Source: Oxytricha trifallax | Taxonomy: Eukaryota; Ciliophora; Spirotrichea; Sporadotrichida; Oxytrichidae | Direction of reading: 5' to 3' | NCBI GenBank assembly: GCA_000711775.1 | Contig: ARYC01000062.1 | Coordinates: 62,001 to 126,000 of the forward strand | DNA: 64,000 bases | Part shown: in pieces, positions 13,340 through 26,125 of the stretch | Layout: every line of letters starts with the position of its first letter | Position numbering within the stretch: position 1 is the stretch's first letter | Notes under the pieces: generated by a model | Told to the model about the DNA's origin: nothing | What the model saw: only the letters and a program-made list of their open reading frames with translations | Database searches by the model: none | Program-made: the position numbers and the translations under genes

Positions 13340-14850
13340 TAGATAAAGTTTTTATTTACAACAGCTATTAATTAAACATTGTACTTATTGTAAAAAAGTT
13401 AAAGTGATCTAATTCACTAACTTACCCTGCCTATTCGCCGTTTAAGTAATTCTTATATATCTTTATTTTTATTAATATGTGATTATTACTTTTAACTTTC
13501 ACTAATAAAACACAAATCTTTCTTTTTATAATTTATATTATTATATAACTTCCAAGTAAATATGAACTAAATACAGTGCTCTCAGTTAACACTTTCATCT
13601 AATTCCTAGTTTTGCTTAAACTTTTTATGGTATCACCATCAGTCAGTTAAATATGATTTAAGAGTATCAAATTCAAACTTAAGCTTTGCTAATTCTTCTA
13701 CTTTAATTTTAAGTAAATGCTTGCAATTTTATATGAATTTGATTTGATTTAAGTGTTATTAATGTAATATCTAAGAAAATAAATTGAGATTTTTGTTTGA
13801 TTTATTCAATTCCTCTTTGAAGAGTTCATAAAGCTAATAATTGGAGCAGCAGGGTCATTCACATATTTATATCTGTGTTCATTATCACCAGATTTATTTT
13901 ATTAAAAATTTATAATATTTATTTAATATATTATGTTGCATGTGTTGTTATCTACTTAAATATAGGAATTGATGAGATTTAAGATTTAGGTAATTTAAAT
14001 GGATATGAGCTCTCTTTCAGGTTGTTTATTCATCAATTAAGCAGTATGTTTATCCTATCATTCATTCTATCTCTTTTAAGGTGACTGTTAGAGTGTCATT
14101 TACTTTCAAATAAGTATTTATTTTATGTTAATTAATCTGTAAAAAGAATTAAATTAATAAAAGTATGAGTATTATCTTTGGTAATTTAATAATTTCTAAA
14201 TGGCAAAAAGCATATGTAGGCAACCGCCTTATTTAAAGAAACTACATTAAAAGCAAAAGCATCAAGGCATTAACAAATTGGCATCAATTTTTGAGGTCAA
14301 AGTAGAACTTTTGAATTCACTGTAAACTTTTATATATTTCTAAATACGGAGATTGAATTATAAATATAAATAATCATAATAAATAAATATGAATTAGACT
14401 TTTTATAATAAGATGATGAATTCTCTGACTCTAACTAATTTAAATTATTTGATTCTCTCCATTTATATCAATAAAGAAGGATTTTATATCAATATATTAT
14501 CTTAAGTATGATTGAATAACATAAAAGACTTGAGATAATAACCCCCATATTTTGTGAATCTCAATGGACTAATCCTGAATTCATATGTTCCTGCAGTAAT
14601 TTTCATTAATGCCATTCATAGCTGTATGTTATGTAATAGCTGAAACACCTAAAATAGATCAATAACATTATACTTTGCATGTATATCAGCAATGAAATAA
14701 TGAAATGATAGAGTATACTAGGTGTCATACGATATTTTAAGTATAAATAGAAGAATTGGCTTAAATTAAAATGGTTCTTACATAATATTATTCTTTAAAA
14801 GAAATAAGTGAATGTATAAACATAAATACATCTAGTAAAAATCAACAAAA
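13340..14850. other. AT-rich, no gene seen
   Basis: AT-rich DNA with intron-like GT/AG signals but no convincing coding frame. Confidence 0.5.
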
Positions 14851-14859
14851 AGCACATGA

Positions 14860-15246
14860 AGTTACAATTAGGATCTCAAAGATGTCAAGTCATTGAAATA
14901 GGTATTATTGTTTAAATACCCATAAAGATAGAAGATTTAGATTTTTATAATTGCTAATAATGAAAATCAATATGATAAATGGCTTAGAAATACTACAATT
15001 TTGGTCTGTGCTATAACGCAATACATTGAAACTTCATTTACACACACAGAAATGTATAAATATTGTGATATTTGCATCTATCACAATTATACATTCAGCA
15101 TCACTCAGAATATACAACCAATTTTATACAAAAGCCAGGAGAGTAGGAGAATTGTGAGTATTCAGAGAGATCTAAAGCAGAGTAACACTCATACTCTTTT
15201 ATTCTAAATCTATCAAATGTGTATTAAATAATTTTAAATTCACTGA
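14860..15246 (+). CDS. Hypothetical protein fragment, 128 codons
   Basis: A plus-strand frame, open after TGA 14857-14859, ends at TGA 15244-15246 and uses many TAA/TAG as Gln. The part 15001-15207 is open even in the standard code. Composition is protein-like, with clustered Cys and Tyr around YCDICIYHN. It has no ATG at its 5' end, so it would be an internal or 3' exon. No domain recognised. Chance cannot be excluded for a single-copy frame in this code. Confidence 0.33.
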
Positions 15247-16027
15247 TAATAAAATTCTTTACAATTAAATATTTACTTTTATTTAATATAATAATTATAA
15301 ATAAACATTGGAAAGCATAAAATGCTTGTGAAATAATACATTGTCTATTAATTTAATCTTAATTTCACTAATTCTTTCCTACTTCTTATCTCCCTCCTCC
15401 TCTTTATTCTGTTGCTTGTCATTTTGGCATTGAGCACTTAGCCTAGCAGACCAATTAGTCAAGAGCATTATTATCTAAATCTAAGTTAAGACCAGCAACA
15501 AGTTGTCACCCGAATACAGAGTTAATCAAGTCAAAGAGTTATGATTGATCTAAGTCCTCAGCACCTAGTTATTGCTATTGTTGTCACTGGATTTCTCGCA
15601 TTTAGAGTAATTTAGCATAGGCAAGGATAGACTCATCCACATATAACTTAATTATCAACCACAAAAGCCATTAATAAAAATGACAATTAGTGAATTGTAG
15701 AAATTAATTGATTCATTTTAAAATAAAAGTATGTGAAAATAGAAAGAATGCAGTATATGCATATTTACAAATATTTTATAAATTATGCAATCTTTAAAAA
15801 TATAGAAGTTTTATGCATTTAAGATACAATAATAATAGGCACTTATTTTATTATTTAAAGGATTCCCTTATTGTATGTTTATAATTATTATTCCCAATTT
15901 TCTTATTAATTGTTATCGTTTAAATTTATCCTTATCGTTCTCATTTGTCTATTTAGAGCTATTTCATATGATTGGTGATCATCTTCTTAAATTGAATATG
16001 TTGAAGTGCTACATTTATTTAATTAAG

Positions 16028-16604
16028 ATGATGAACTCATCTTAAATATAGCCAATAAAAGATATCTTATTTAGGAAGGATAATTAGGAATATTAGGCTT
16101 CAAGTCGCAAAGGCTTTGAATTATATTAATTAGAAATAACCAATAATGGAAAAATGTCTGGGCAGAAGAAGCAGAGATACACATTTAAAGTGTAAGTTGC
16201 AATAAACATATCTAAATTATTTATTTTAAGGGGTTGATTCAAATAAGGGTGGTGGTAGGGACAGATAAGCACCTCGCAAAACAGGAATGATAAATGATGA
16301 AGGGAGTATAAAATACTCAAATGATGATATCATATTAGGAACATTGAAATACAATAAAAATTTTTGTAGATATAAACTTTGTATATGTGCTTATTGTTTT
16401 CCATTTATTATTGATCAAATTCTTACAATCATTTATTTATCATAAATACTGGTGCTTAACATTATTTATAGCCGCATTATTGTAGAAGTAGAAAGTGTAG
16501 AATAGAGGCCAGATTGTTTAACATTAACGCTATTTAAATTTTCTAAATCAGATGGAGCTCTCCATAAATTTCAAGGCTAAATAATATAATTATAGGCGTT
16601 CTGA
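16028..16604 (+). CDS. Hypothetical two-exon gene
   Basis: ATG (16028 or 16031) starts a UAR=Gln frame rich in Gln, Lys and Asn. It reaches a perfect donor, GTAAGT, at 16192. Removing 16192-16258 (67 nt, ending GGTAG) joins it in phase to a frame that stays open to TGA 16602-16604. The second exon begins charged (DRQAPRKTGM) and ends with another plausible segment. An alternative acceptor at 16230 would hit a stop at once. No family recognised. The excised stretch could instead be an internal eliminated sequence. Confidence 0.38.
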
Positions 16605-17049
16605 AAATATTGAGGTATCATATTTTCCTATTAAAAACTAATGTACATTAACCTGTCGAATTTACACATTTTTAGATTTACGAATCAGCTTATCTATTGA
16701 TTTTGTCTAAACAATATTTTCTGTAATTATAATTTGAATTCCTCCTAGTAGAAGAGTAATGGTTTTGGTGATTTAAATTTACTAAATCAGATTTTAATAT
16801 TTATAGACTCCTTTCTTCTACATGCTTGTTTTATTCAGTCAAAATCATAGAATTTTACAAATTATAAAAATATATATTCATTCATAATTGTAGTATAAAT
16901 ATATACTTTCTTTTTAATTGTTAAGATTAAACCGATTAAAAGTGAATGTAAAATCGAATAGAATTGCTTTATCATCATCAGTTAAGTAGATGTATGAAAC
17001 ACTAGATTCGAATGAGCTTAAACAACTCCATCTGCAGGTTTCTTTCTAC

Positions 17050-17408
17050 TCACAGTGCGAAATGAGTTGCCCTAGATACTTGATTCAAGCCTTATTAAGT
17101 GATTAATTTATATAGACTTGTTACCTCAAGCATATGAAATACATTTTGTTTAACTTATTAAATACATTCGTTCAACAGAGAATTTAAAGCCTCTTATTCG
17201 CAGTGTATCATCAGTTAGAGTGAGCTGACATCTAGCACTGCTATGATTTGATGAATGTAGTTAGTTCTTGAGTTTACCTCTAAATTGGAGATAAGTTAAT
17301 CAGAGTCTTTAGAAAACCTCTAGCTTCTTCAGCTTCTAGATTTAAAAAAGGCTTGGTAATAACAATTTACTGGTTGAGAACAGCACATTAGTTACAAGAC
17401 TATAACAT
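17050..17408 (-). other. Coding-like island, overlapping frames
   Basis: Two minus-strand UAR=Gln frames overlap here. One, 17211-17408, starts at ATG 17408 (65 aa). The other, 17050-17328, is 92 codons of Leu/Gln/Ser-rich, helix-like sequence including LNSLLNECIQQV. They may be two exons with an unresolved junction. Unidentified. Confidence 0.3.
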
Positions 17409-17914
17409 TACAATTCAATCAAAGAAGTCCAAGTATGATTAGCCTATAAATTAACTTCATTTATAGTCAAAATATGTATGAAGATAAAGGGGAGGAGCTT
17501 AGAGAAAAAAATTTACATTTTTTTAACTTAATAGACTACTATTTTAAATATTTAACTCAAAAATATTCAATTTTAACAATAAAAAATAAACATATTTGTT
17601 AATGTATAAATTTGTAAACTTCATTAACAGTATGATAACTTGCTAACATTATAAACTTTATCTTTTCATTTGATAAGAATTATCAATATAGTGCAATTGT
17701 ATTTGAAATATCTGAATCAAAATGCTTTATTTTTAATTAAATCTTCTTTCTTGCCTATTCTTTTATTTATTTTATACTAATATGTGTTAAAATGTTTAAA
17801 TAATAGCGATACATTAATTTATAAATTTTAAACATCTTCTCATTTTGGATATTTACACAAAAAATATCAATACTTCTTGTAATAAAATTATTTTTATTTT
17901 AATGAATTATTGAT

Positions 17915-17930
17915 ATTATGTTAAAATAAT
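17915..17930. repeat. Target-site duplication of element A (left)
   Basis: ATTATGTTAAAATAAT at 17915-17930 is repeated exactly at 19501-19516, flanking the retroposon on both sides. Confidence 0.85.
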
Positions 17931-19500
17931 ACTTTTAAATTAAAAAGTTAATAAATAGGTCGCAACCTTCCTTATGTGGAACTCTAAGTCAAGTAACAGG
18001 ATCACTCATGATCCACTTAGACCACTAAAGTAGGAAGAACAGTAAGTCGACCAAAGTGCCTGCTCACCTTCGTCTGCGGATGACGAAGTTGATTATATTG
18101 CTTATTTCAACGATAAGCAACAAGATAGATTAGCGGACTTCGCTATTCAGGGACTACTGAGTATAGACCTCAACCACCACCAAGCCAATCTCCTAGCAAT
18201 AGATGAGCCAAGTAACACTGACTATTACTCAATGAGATTTAAAGAAGAAGTTCAGGCAAAAATCAGAAGAAGAAAGCTCAAAGAATAAAGAGCTAACAGT
18301 CCCCAAACTTTACATCAGAGCCCACACAACACAGAAACCTAGGAATAACCAAGCTATATAAAGAGTCAGACCATTTTTGATTACCCTCTTAGTTAAAACT
18401 CACTATTTAATAGTGACTCAAATAAAAAACTATTCAATTAAGACTCTTAGAGGAATATCTAGACTAGCAATTTATTTAATAACACTAAAAATAGCAATTA
18501 GATAAATCTGTTCAATAGCTTTAACACAAACCTACCAACTCTAGACATCTGGGGAAAACCAACCACAAAGCCTAAACAAACTCCACCAACATGGAATGAC
18601 CTTTTTAATCCAAATTGCTCGCTAATATAATAATTTAGCATCCATAAAACCCAGAGATCCCTCTAACAAAACCCCATTTTCAAATAAAACTTATTTGACC
18701 AAACATTTACTATCAAATAGGAAGAAATAAGAAATTAGGGTGATGACGCACTTAGGGTACTAAATAGTGAAGAAAAAAAGACACGTGTTTCCAATAATTT
18801 ACTTTTTGACCAAACTTAAAATAACACATAGTACTCACAACTACCATTTGAAGAACCCATTATAACCCAAAACAAGCCTCAGTCAAAGAATGAACTCATC
18901 AACGACGAAAAAGAAGCTCCTATTTTAGCGTCTCCATACTTGCTTAAAACATTAGAAAACTTTTCTGTTGACATCAGAAAACAGGGTAAAAACCCAAACC
19001 TGATCAGAACCAAAGATATAAATATTAATAGGGAATTATTATAACTAGACACGAAGATTGAATTATAATAAAAAAATTAATATAATAAATTTGGAAACCT
19101 TGGACTTCTTTTCTAAAGAGGAAATAAATACAACGTTTAGAAAAATAGTTGTACTCTAAGAAATGTGCACAGGCTCAGAAACTCTAGACAGCTAAATATA
19201 GACTTGGAAAACTTATAGATCCAAGATTAGAAAGAATTAGCAATACTTAAAGATGAGTAACACACGAAACATGAGAAAACCAAATTCATCAAGAAGAAAA
19301 AGAGAAAGTGAAGAACAAAATGAGCAGACACAGTTGACGACATACAGACAACCTACTGTCTAAACAAAAAGGATGAATTAGCTTGTGACTCATGCAAAAA
19401 ATCCATAACTATTGAAAGGGCTTGTCCCTTATATATATCAAATATATACTGGATCGGGGGTCCCCAGAGACCTCAATGTGATCATATTATTATTATTATT
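17931..19500 (+). mobile_element. Alpha retroposon A, full length
   Basis: The element is a 1.57-kb insertion bounded by a perfect 16-bp target-site duplication. It contains one ORF (17974-19311) and a 3' untranslated region with a G-run/C-run segment (19456-19465). This is followed by the conserved AGACCTCAATGTGAT at 19468-19482 and an (ATT)n tail running into the right duplication. It has no terminal inverted repeats, and the tail plus duplication are typical of target-primed reverse transcription. No reverse transcriptase or endonuclease is encoded, so it must be mobilised in trans if active. Confidence 0.8.
17974..19311 (+). CDS. Alpha-type retroposon ORF, 445 aa
   Basis: The frame runs from ATG 17974 to TGA 19309-19311 with many in-frame TAA/TAG read as Gln and no internal TGA; Trp is always TGG. 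The N-terminus (RITHDPLRPLKQ) is matched in the minus-strand copy E. An acidic stretch follows at about residues 30-60, then a long Asn/Gln/Phe/Thr-rich, low-complexity middle. The C-terminus is very basic (KKKKRK), like a nuclear-localisation or nucleic-acid-binding tail; other alpha copies also end basic. I recognise no reverse transcriptase, nuclease or Cys/His domain. By analogy to LINE ORF1 it may coat RNA, but that is inference. Confidence 0.7.
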
Positions 19501-19883
19501 ATTATGTTAAAATAATGATTATTTGCTTTAATATTTTCTAGTTAGTATAAGAATTTATATTAATACAAGTAATTGAGTCCATTTTTATAATAAGTGAGTT
19601 AGTTTTGGATTGTATAAAGTATTAATATGATTAAATACTTCAAATGATATTATTTAATATATTTGAGCATACTGAATGAATATGTAAATAAATGTCAAGA
19701 TTAATTAAAAATAAACATTTTGTTTCTTAAAATCATATTATGAAAAATATCTCACAAAAAAGAATAAAAGAGGATGTAATGTTTAAAATTCAAGTATAAA
19801 TGAAATATGAAAAGTGTTCCATTTGACATTATGAATTATTTTACAAGTTTTATATACTCTTATTAAACTTTATTAATAATATT

Positions 19884-20486
19884 TCAATAAATATATTAAC
19901 ATTAATTTATATAAATATTCAATACTTAAAATGGACGCAAAGTGAAAAAATATAATTTTTTTCTATCTTGGCATGCTACCTTTCCATCTTTGAGCAAATT
20001 TTCCCAATAAATGTTGTTGATATAATCTTGTGTTAAAATGCATGGCTTCAATGACCATACAGTAAGAATAATGCTTAAATTAATTCTTTTCAAACTAAGA
20101 CATAAATGCTTTTAAATTTAATGATGATTAATGCGGTTTAATATTTGAGTGGCTTTCAAAGATTGCGAATAATTCACGATTGTACATTCGATGCAAGTTG
20201 CTATATTTTCCTTCCTATCCTCTTGGTATTGGCTTACAATAGGATAGCTCCAACTATAAAGAAAGAACATTGACTTATCGAACTGGCAAGCTTCATGCAA
20301 TATTACTGAACCAAAGTGGCTATTAAATTTGATCGCTAAATCAAGTTCTGGACCAGGTTTTGGAATCCACTCAACTTTTAGAATCAGCAGGAAAGCTTAA
20401 AGTTGGCAAGGTTGTTCAATTGTATTGTATCTTGAATTGAAAACTTTTATATACGTGATGAGAATCAATTTATACTCCTCTTTTAT
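19884..20486 (-). CDS. Hypothetical protein fragment, 200 codons
   Basis: The minus-strand UAR=Gln frame opens after TGA 20487-20489 and ends at TGA 19884-19886. The middle (20118-20400) is protein-like: EWIPKPGPELDLA, a Cys-containing segment, then CIECTIVNYSQSL. The ends are AT-rich and may be noncoding. It lacks a 5' ATG, so it would be an exon or germline segment. It abuts the 3' end of retroposon G. Function unknown; a chance frame of this length is possible in this code. Confidence 0.35.
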
Positions 20487-20566
20487 TCATTAACATTTTA
20501 TCACTTTAAAATTAATCATCATTGTATATACTGTGAACATAAGGTTAAATAATGATTGAATACTTA

Positions 20567-21330
20567 TTACTTATAATAATATTATCACATTGAGGTCTTT
20601 GGAGAACCCAGGTATTAAATATATGATAATATATAAGTGTTTAGCCCTTTTCATTTTAGGCAATCTGCTCTTCCGTAGATCTTATTTGTCTTGATTTGGA
20701 TGTCCAGTTTATTCTTATTCTAACAGCTTGAATCTCCTTTCTTTAGTGAGTGATTCGTGACTTTTTCATTATGCCAGTTAAGCATTAATATGTCTGCTTC
20801 TTCTTCTTTTTATAAGCTTCAAATCAAGTTTATGAGTGCCTCCTATTCAACGCTTTTTTGTTTAATTAATAACATTGATAGTGGTTCAAAATGTGGGAAT
20901 ACTTGTTTCTAATCTGTTAGGCTTCATATTTCTTTATCAACGTAAAGTACTATAATGGTGTTTACCAAAGAAGATTTGATTATATTTAAGATGATTTTTG
21001 AAAAATCAACTGTGAAAAAGATTTAAATTATTGAATCTCTTCTATGCCAAGTTCATGCCTGTACATCATCTTTGTTCTGGTGTGGTTCCATTTTAGTTAT
21101 TGGTTTGCCTTAAGAGATAAGTCTTCAATGTTATTTAATCCATTTCGTAGATAATTTTACTAAGTACATATTTATTTTAAATTTAGTCAAATTCTGTGAT
21201 TTTAGCTAATTCATAAGTCTGCTATATCTAGGCTAAAATTTCATAAATATTTCTTCAAATATCATCGCCATTGACTTTCTGGTGATTAATTATTCCTAAA
21301 ATTCTATTCCATCAAAAGACTTTTGACCGT
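20567..21330 (-). mobile_element. Beta retroposon G, decayed
   Basis: On the minus strand the 3' segment is conserved (complement at 20584-20598), followed by an AT-rich (ATT)-like tail near 20567-20583. Upstream, the ORF remnant ending at TGA 20651-20653 matches the C-terminus of the intact beta ORF at 26242-27693. Shared features include an NWH.EKV motif, a KI..IKT.K.Y.R ending and an IVLYVD peptide. Frameshifts and an internal TGA show decay. The 5' end was not located; homology becomes unclear beyond about 21330. Confidence 0.6.
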
Positions 21331-21502
21331 TACTTAGTTGGGATTGATGCTAACTTACGCTGTAAATACATGGAACTCAATAATCACAATAACACTCTAA
21401 GCAGCTTCTTTATGATTTGTCTATAATCAAGTGTTAGTTATAACTTTTCTATTATAAGCAAATAATACTCAATTCAATAAGTACTCTTGATAACCTTAAT
21501 TA

Positions 21503-21667
21503 TCAACAATATTCAGGTAACTGGTATAGAATGAACAGTAGTTGCTCTAAAATTTATTATTGCATCGCTACTATACCAGATGAAGGCATTGGTGCACAAT
21601 GAATGCTATCAGACTTAGCTTCAAGCGATAGAGTTAATATCGCTAGTAAAAGGCAAAATCTCAACAT
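21503..21667 (-). CDS. Possible small secreted protein or first exon, 54 aa
   Basis: ATG at 21667 opens MLRFCLLLAILTLSLEAKSD, a textbook signal peptide (basic start, Leu-rich core). A short Cys/Pro/Ser-containing segment follows, with UAR=Gln, to TGA 21503-21505. Both other frames across 21530-21780 are also open, so the strand is uncertain. Family unknown. It could be an independent small secreted protein or a first exon. Confidence 0.33.
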
Positions 21668-22328
21668 GTTTATGGCATTTTAATGATGTTGATGAGGATC
21701 TGATTATCGGATGCAGCAAGGCATGCATTTTCCCTGATTGTTTGTTCGAAAATATGGGAATGTTGCATTTTTAGTGAGAGAAGTTTTGAGCATTAGGCCT
21801 ACCATATGTTAAAGTATAATAATATAACTTAATTTGTATTCTCTTAAAAGTTTAATAATAAACTATTAAAACATAGGGTAAAATATTGACTATAATCAAA
21901 TTTGGATATCTTATGAATTAAATATAAATAAGTTATAAATATTAGGTGCAATTTTTTAAAGTTATTAAATTCTTTTATAACAACTTACTTATTAAATAAA
22001 GATATATACTTTTATATTCAAATAACTCAAAGGAACTTAGTCCTTAGTGCAATAGATATTCATTAACTCTAAGAAAACACAACTTAAGATAGAAATAAAT
22101 ACAAATTTCTATACTTTCTTTGTTGTAACCATAATGTGTAATAGTTAAAAGTTGTTACTAAATGCATAATTAAGCAACGTATATTTAGTTAAAGAATGAA
22201 AAAATATAATTTTTAAATAAAAATTAATTAAACAGTTAAATCATCATTACTATAACGTGATTAATAAAATTAATAAGGCTGGAACATCACTTGAATGTAA
22301 TTTAATAGATTAATAGAAACTGAGAAGC

Positions 22329-22660
22329 TCAAAGCTTTAGCCAGTCATTTCTTATATCAACCAGGCATAAACACCAAAGCTTTGGTAGTATTAGTTTTAG
22401 CTGTGGATAGTCTTGCCACTTCTGCATTAGGTGCAACTGTGTCTCATTATTGAAATTCTTTTTAAAACTGCTCTTGATTTCGCCGTATCTTACCAAAGTA
22501 TTTGCTTCATAAGAGGAAATCTCTTTAGCTATAGTCTCATTTCTTAATTGAATAACTCAAGAAAGCAGAAGAATAATAGTGACTGCTCTGTCTTTTTAGC
22601 TCAAGTTTTGTGTCTAAAATCTCTAGGAAGAAGAAGATGTAAATGTTTGGCCTCTAGCAT
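22329..22660 (-). other. Coding-like island, one TGA break
   Basis: A minus-strand frame ending at TGA 22329-22331 has strongly protein-like composition over its last 70 codons (for example MQKWQDYPQLKL). It continues upstream across one TGA into a Ser/Thr/Gln-rich part. A second frame with DYSVEDDYYDREI overlaps at 22620-22740. G+C is raised relative to flanks. Unidentified; perhaps exons in different frames. Confidence 0.3.
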
Positions 22661-22769
22661 GGTGATCTCTCGATCGTAGTAATCATCCTCCACTGAGTAG
22701 TCTTTATCTATTTCTCATTCCATTTTTGTAGGTGGCTACCTAATTTATCTGGAAAGAGAACAATGTTCC

Positions 22770-23290
22770 ATAAAACATACTTGCAGCTTGAAAGCTATTG
22801 CTCATTCTTAAAACTTAACATATTATTGGTTATTAACATTTACAGCTTTTAACAAATTAATTCTGATATATTTTTAAGCTATTATAATATTCATGATTTA
22901 TATAGAGCTTAGCAAATTCAATATTTAAAATTTAATAAATAGTGAAATTAGCTTCAGAAATTATAAAAATTCACATATTCATATTATATTTATCGAAAAA
23001 AATAGAATAGATAATTTGAATTATTGATAAGCAATATTAAGACTCAGATAAACTCAATGAAAACAATCAGGATATTAATGATGATAATAGAAGCACTAAA
23101 AGAGAGACAAAAGTAAGAAAAGCATGCTACTTTAGCCTCACTTTATTAACAACAGAATATTCAAAATTCAAGATTAACTTTATTTAAATATCATAGTGAA
23201 TATTATTATAATTATTATTATTATAATTATTATGAAATTTGAATGATTATTTCTATAATTTATAAGTAGAGGAAAATCTTGATCATAGCT
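22770..23290. other. AT-rich, no gene seen
   Basis: AT-rich spacer with a short (ATT)n-like patch at 23203-23235 that lacks the retroposon 3' segment. Confidence 0.55.
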
Positions 23291-23300
23291 TTATTAGAAA

Positions 23301-23900
23301 TCAGTGGGCCCTCTTTAGCATCATCTCATAACTCAAGCTTTTTAGCTCTTCTTACTCAATAGCAACTACAATTACAGGTTTCCTCTCAATTCTGGATTTA
23401 TTCATCAGGTGGAATAGTGTCTAAACATTAACCATAAAAATGAATTTAAGGCTTTAAACAATTCTTAAAATTTCATCAGAAAAATAAAAAATGAGGAACT
23501 GCCAAGAGCTTGACTTAATTATCTGTTAATAAATGAATAAAAATGGATATTTAAACTTTGAGATCTTTCGAAGAAGCAGAGATAATAAGACCACAAATTT
23601 TCGAAGATCACCTTACGCCATTTGCCCAAAAGCCATTCGCACATTTCTGTTCTCTAACTGCGTTGTTAGCTTATCCACCTTCTCGGATCTTTCGAATTGA
23701 GTCATGAGATTGCTATACTTTTTCTTTAGTGATTTGGACTCTTTAATCTTAGCTACAGTGCAGATGCTTGGTGGATTCTCATCTTTTCTCGTCGAATTAT
23801 ATATTATATAGAGTTCAATTAAATTCAAAATCAAAATAAGCTTTGATTTGATCAGAGTGATCTTAACTCTTTCGTATATTGTGATTAATATTGGTTCCAT
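23301..23900 (-). CDS. Hypothetical coiled-coil-like protein, 199 aa
   Basis: ATG 23900 to TGA 23301-23303 with UAR=Gln. The N-terminal 45 residues are hydrophobic (possible membrane segment or noncoding lead-in). Residues about 50-95 are charged and heptad-like (KLTTQLENRNVRM). The C-terminal part is mixed and ends in a charged segment. No known domain. 23613-23900 is also open in the standard code. Neighbours are other minus-strand islands at 22.3 and 25.2 kb, so they might belong to one dispersed gene. Confidence 0.35.
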
Positions 23901-23904
23901 TTTG

Positions 23905-25170
23905 AAAACTTTAAATTATAAGAACATTCAAAGTATAATACTGCACACACTACAATTAAAAATTAATAAAATGATTTAAATATAGATATAGCATTAATAA
24001 TATAATTTTATTTGTAATATTTTAACATAATTCACTTAACCATTTTCAATAACTATAATTATTATTTAATATAAGAATAATAATGGATTGTTTTTTATTA
24101 AATCAAAATAGATATATATTTAATCTATTAATTTGTCAAAAGTTTCAAATTCATTATGGAATTATCACATTTTAAGACTATTATTATAGCATGCTTATAG
24201 CATCTTAATTCATGGATTCTATAAAAACTATATGAGCTCTGTTAATCCTTTATGAGAATAAAATAGCCTTGATGGGATATAATAATTCCTTAATTTGCAT
24301 AAATATTTTTAACAATATAGTGAATATAAAATAAATTATAATCTATAGCAAATACGGTAGCTGCTTAGGTATTTTCAGAGTAATATCTATATTAAAAAAT
24401 ATAATTAAAATATTGAGGTTAATTTCACTTCACAATAAACTTGCAATTAATTTTTGAAAGTCTCAGCAAATTTTATTGCCAAAGTTTTTATTGATTAGTT
24501 TGAGAATTAAGGAGTATAAGTATTTGATTAATGAGATTGGCATAACTTTTATAATAATGATGAATATTTAAATAATATAATGCTCCTAATCATTAATAAA
24601 TATTGAATATTCAAAATATATAACACTCAATGAGGACCTTTTAGTTTAATTTTTTGTACCATAACAAATTTATTGTCTTTTCATATTGTAATGCTACTAT
24701 TTATTGTTTTTAAACTGTTGAGATGGCACTCATACATAAACATTCTTGGATAAGTTTCTAATGATTCTATTATTACTAATAAATAAAGGAATTAATTAAC
24801 TCAATTCCAATTTATTAGTATATTAAATAATTCTTTTAATATCAATATACAATCATTATGCTTAATTATTAACTCTTATTTCTTTAATTATTATAAAATC
24901 TTATAAGTAAGCTTTGCATTTTCAATGAAAATATATTGTACAATTTTAATAATAATTACTATGTATTAAACGGTTTAAAAGACAATGACAAGCTTAGTCA
25001 GACGATAAAATGCTAAATGTATTTAATCATTTTATAGTAAGATATAAATATTATTTAGTTATATAGTTAATAATTTGAGGTAAATTTAATTTATGAGATA
25101 GAAGCAACATTGTATAAATTTATGTGGTCACAAAGAGCTTAAAAAGATAAAATGCGATAGAATGAGGTTT
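23905..25170. other. AT-rich, no gene seen
   Basis: Very AT-rich DNA without a protein-like frame. Confidence 0.6.
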
Positions 25171-25179
25171 TCTGGTTAC

Positions 25180-25596
25180 TCAGTTTAGAATTTTATGTCC
25201 CAATTCTTCTTGGTTATCTATATCGCATCCCTCCTTTCTGATGTCGTCATCTGCATCTCTAGATGCTTCTTTTGGTTTGGTCTTGTCAATCTCCAATTCA
25301 TTTGTTGTCTCTGATTCCTCCTTCTTCATTGGTGGTTGACTGGATTTGTAGCTTAATAGCACATTCTCCAACTCTTACATACTCTCAATGAGTTCGCTGA
25401 TGCTGATTTATAACTTTTCAAGTTATTATTCTAGTTCTGACTGCCACTCCTTTCTCAAGACCATTTATTCCCATCTTTAATCCTGATGATTTCGGCAAGC
25501 ACTATATGTTTCTCTCTCCAAGTTTGCTTAGTCCCAGATCATCAAGCTCTTAAGTTATATATTCTACTATGCTACATTTTCTTTGATTGCTAGTCC
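25180..25596 (-). CDS. 3' part of a coiled-coil protein gene
   Basis: The minus-strand UAR=Gln frame opens after TGA 25597-25599 and ends at TGA 25180-25182 (138 codons, no internal TGA). Its first half is a convincing coiled coil (ELEQQLEKLQ, SELIESMQELENVL). The second half is an acidic/basic hydrophilic tail (KPKEASRDADDDIRKEG). G+C is well above the flanks. It has no ATG, so it is a C-terminal exon or germline segment. The likely upstream piece is at 25755-25870. Function unknown. Confidence 0.48.
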
Positions 25597-25754
25597 TCAT
25601 TTTCCAATCCACAACATGTGAATATTAAATAGTACCTTTACATATTTAATTAATCCTTGGAGAATATCTAATATATATTGATTTTCCAGCAATCTTTAAG
25701 GTTAAGTAGTATGTTACATGAAAGGTTAACACCCCACAATCTTACGGATCTGTT

Positions 25755-25870
25755 ACCTGGTTTACATCCTGCTTGATCACCAAATTCCTTACTTTGTAAG
25801 CAGGTCCCATGATCACCTCCATCATATTGTTAATCTGTTCCACAAACTTCTAGATTAACGCCAAACTACC
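25755..25870 (-). CDS. Probable upstream exon of the coiled-coil gene
   Basis: The minus-strand frame containing EQINNMMEVIMGP and VIKQDVNQ ends at a donor-like GTAACA. It is separated from the 25180-25596 frame by about 160 nt of AT-richer DNA. The phase of a simple GT-AG join does not work exactly, so the spacer may be an internal eliminated sequence instead of an intron. Unidentified. Confidence 0.33.
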
Positions 25871-26125
25871 CAATAGTCCTCATGAATAGTATATCTCGAG
25901 CCTCTTAGATCTTCTGTCAATCTTTTATAACACACAATGCTTAGGCAGACTTATGGTATTAAATAAAGTTTTTTATTTTAAAATTGCAACATTTAATTAT
26001 GATATATCTTTTAATATTTATTCAACTAAATATTCAATAAAAAAGAAATTGTTTAAATATGACGAAATATAAATGAAAATTGACAATAAATATAAATCTA
26101 TTATAAAATTTAAATATATTATTAT

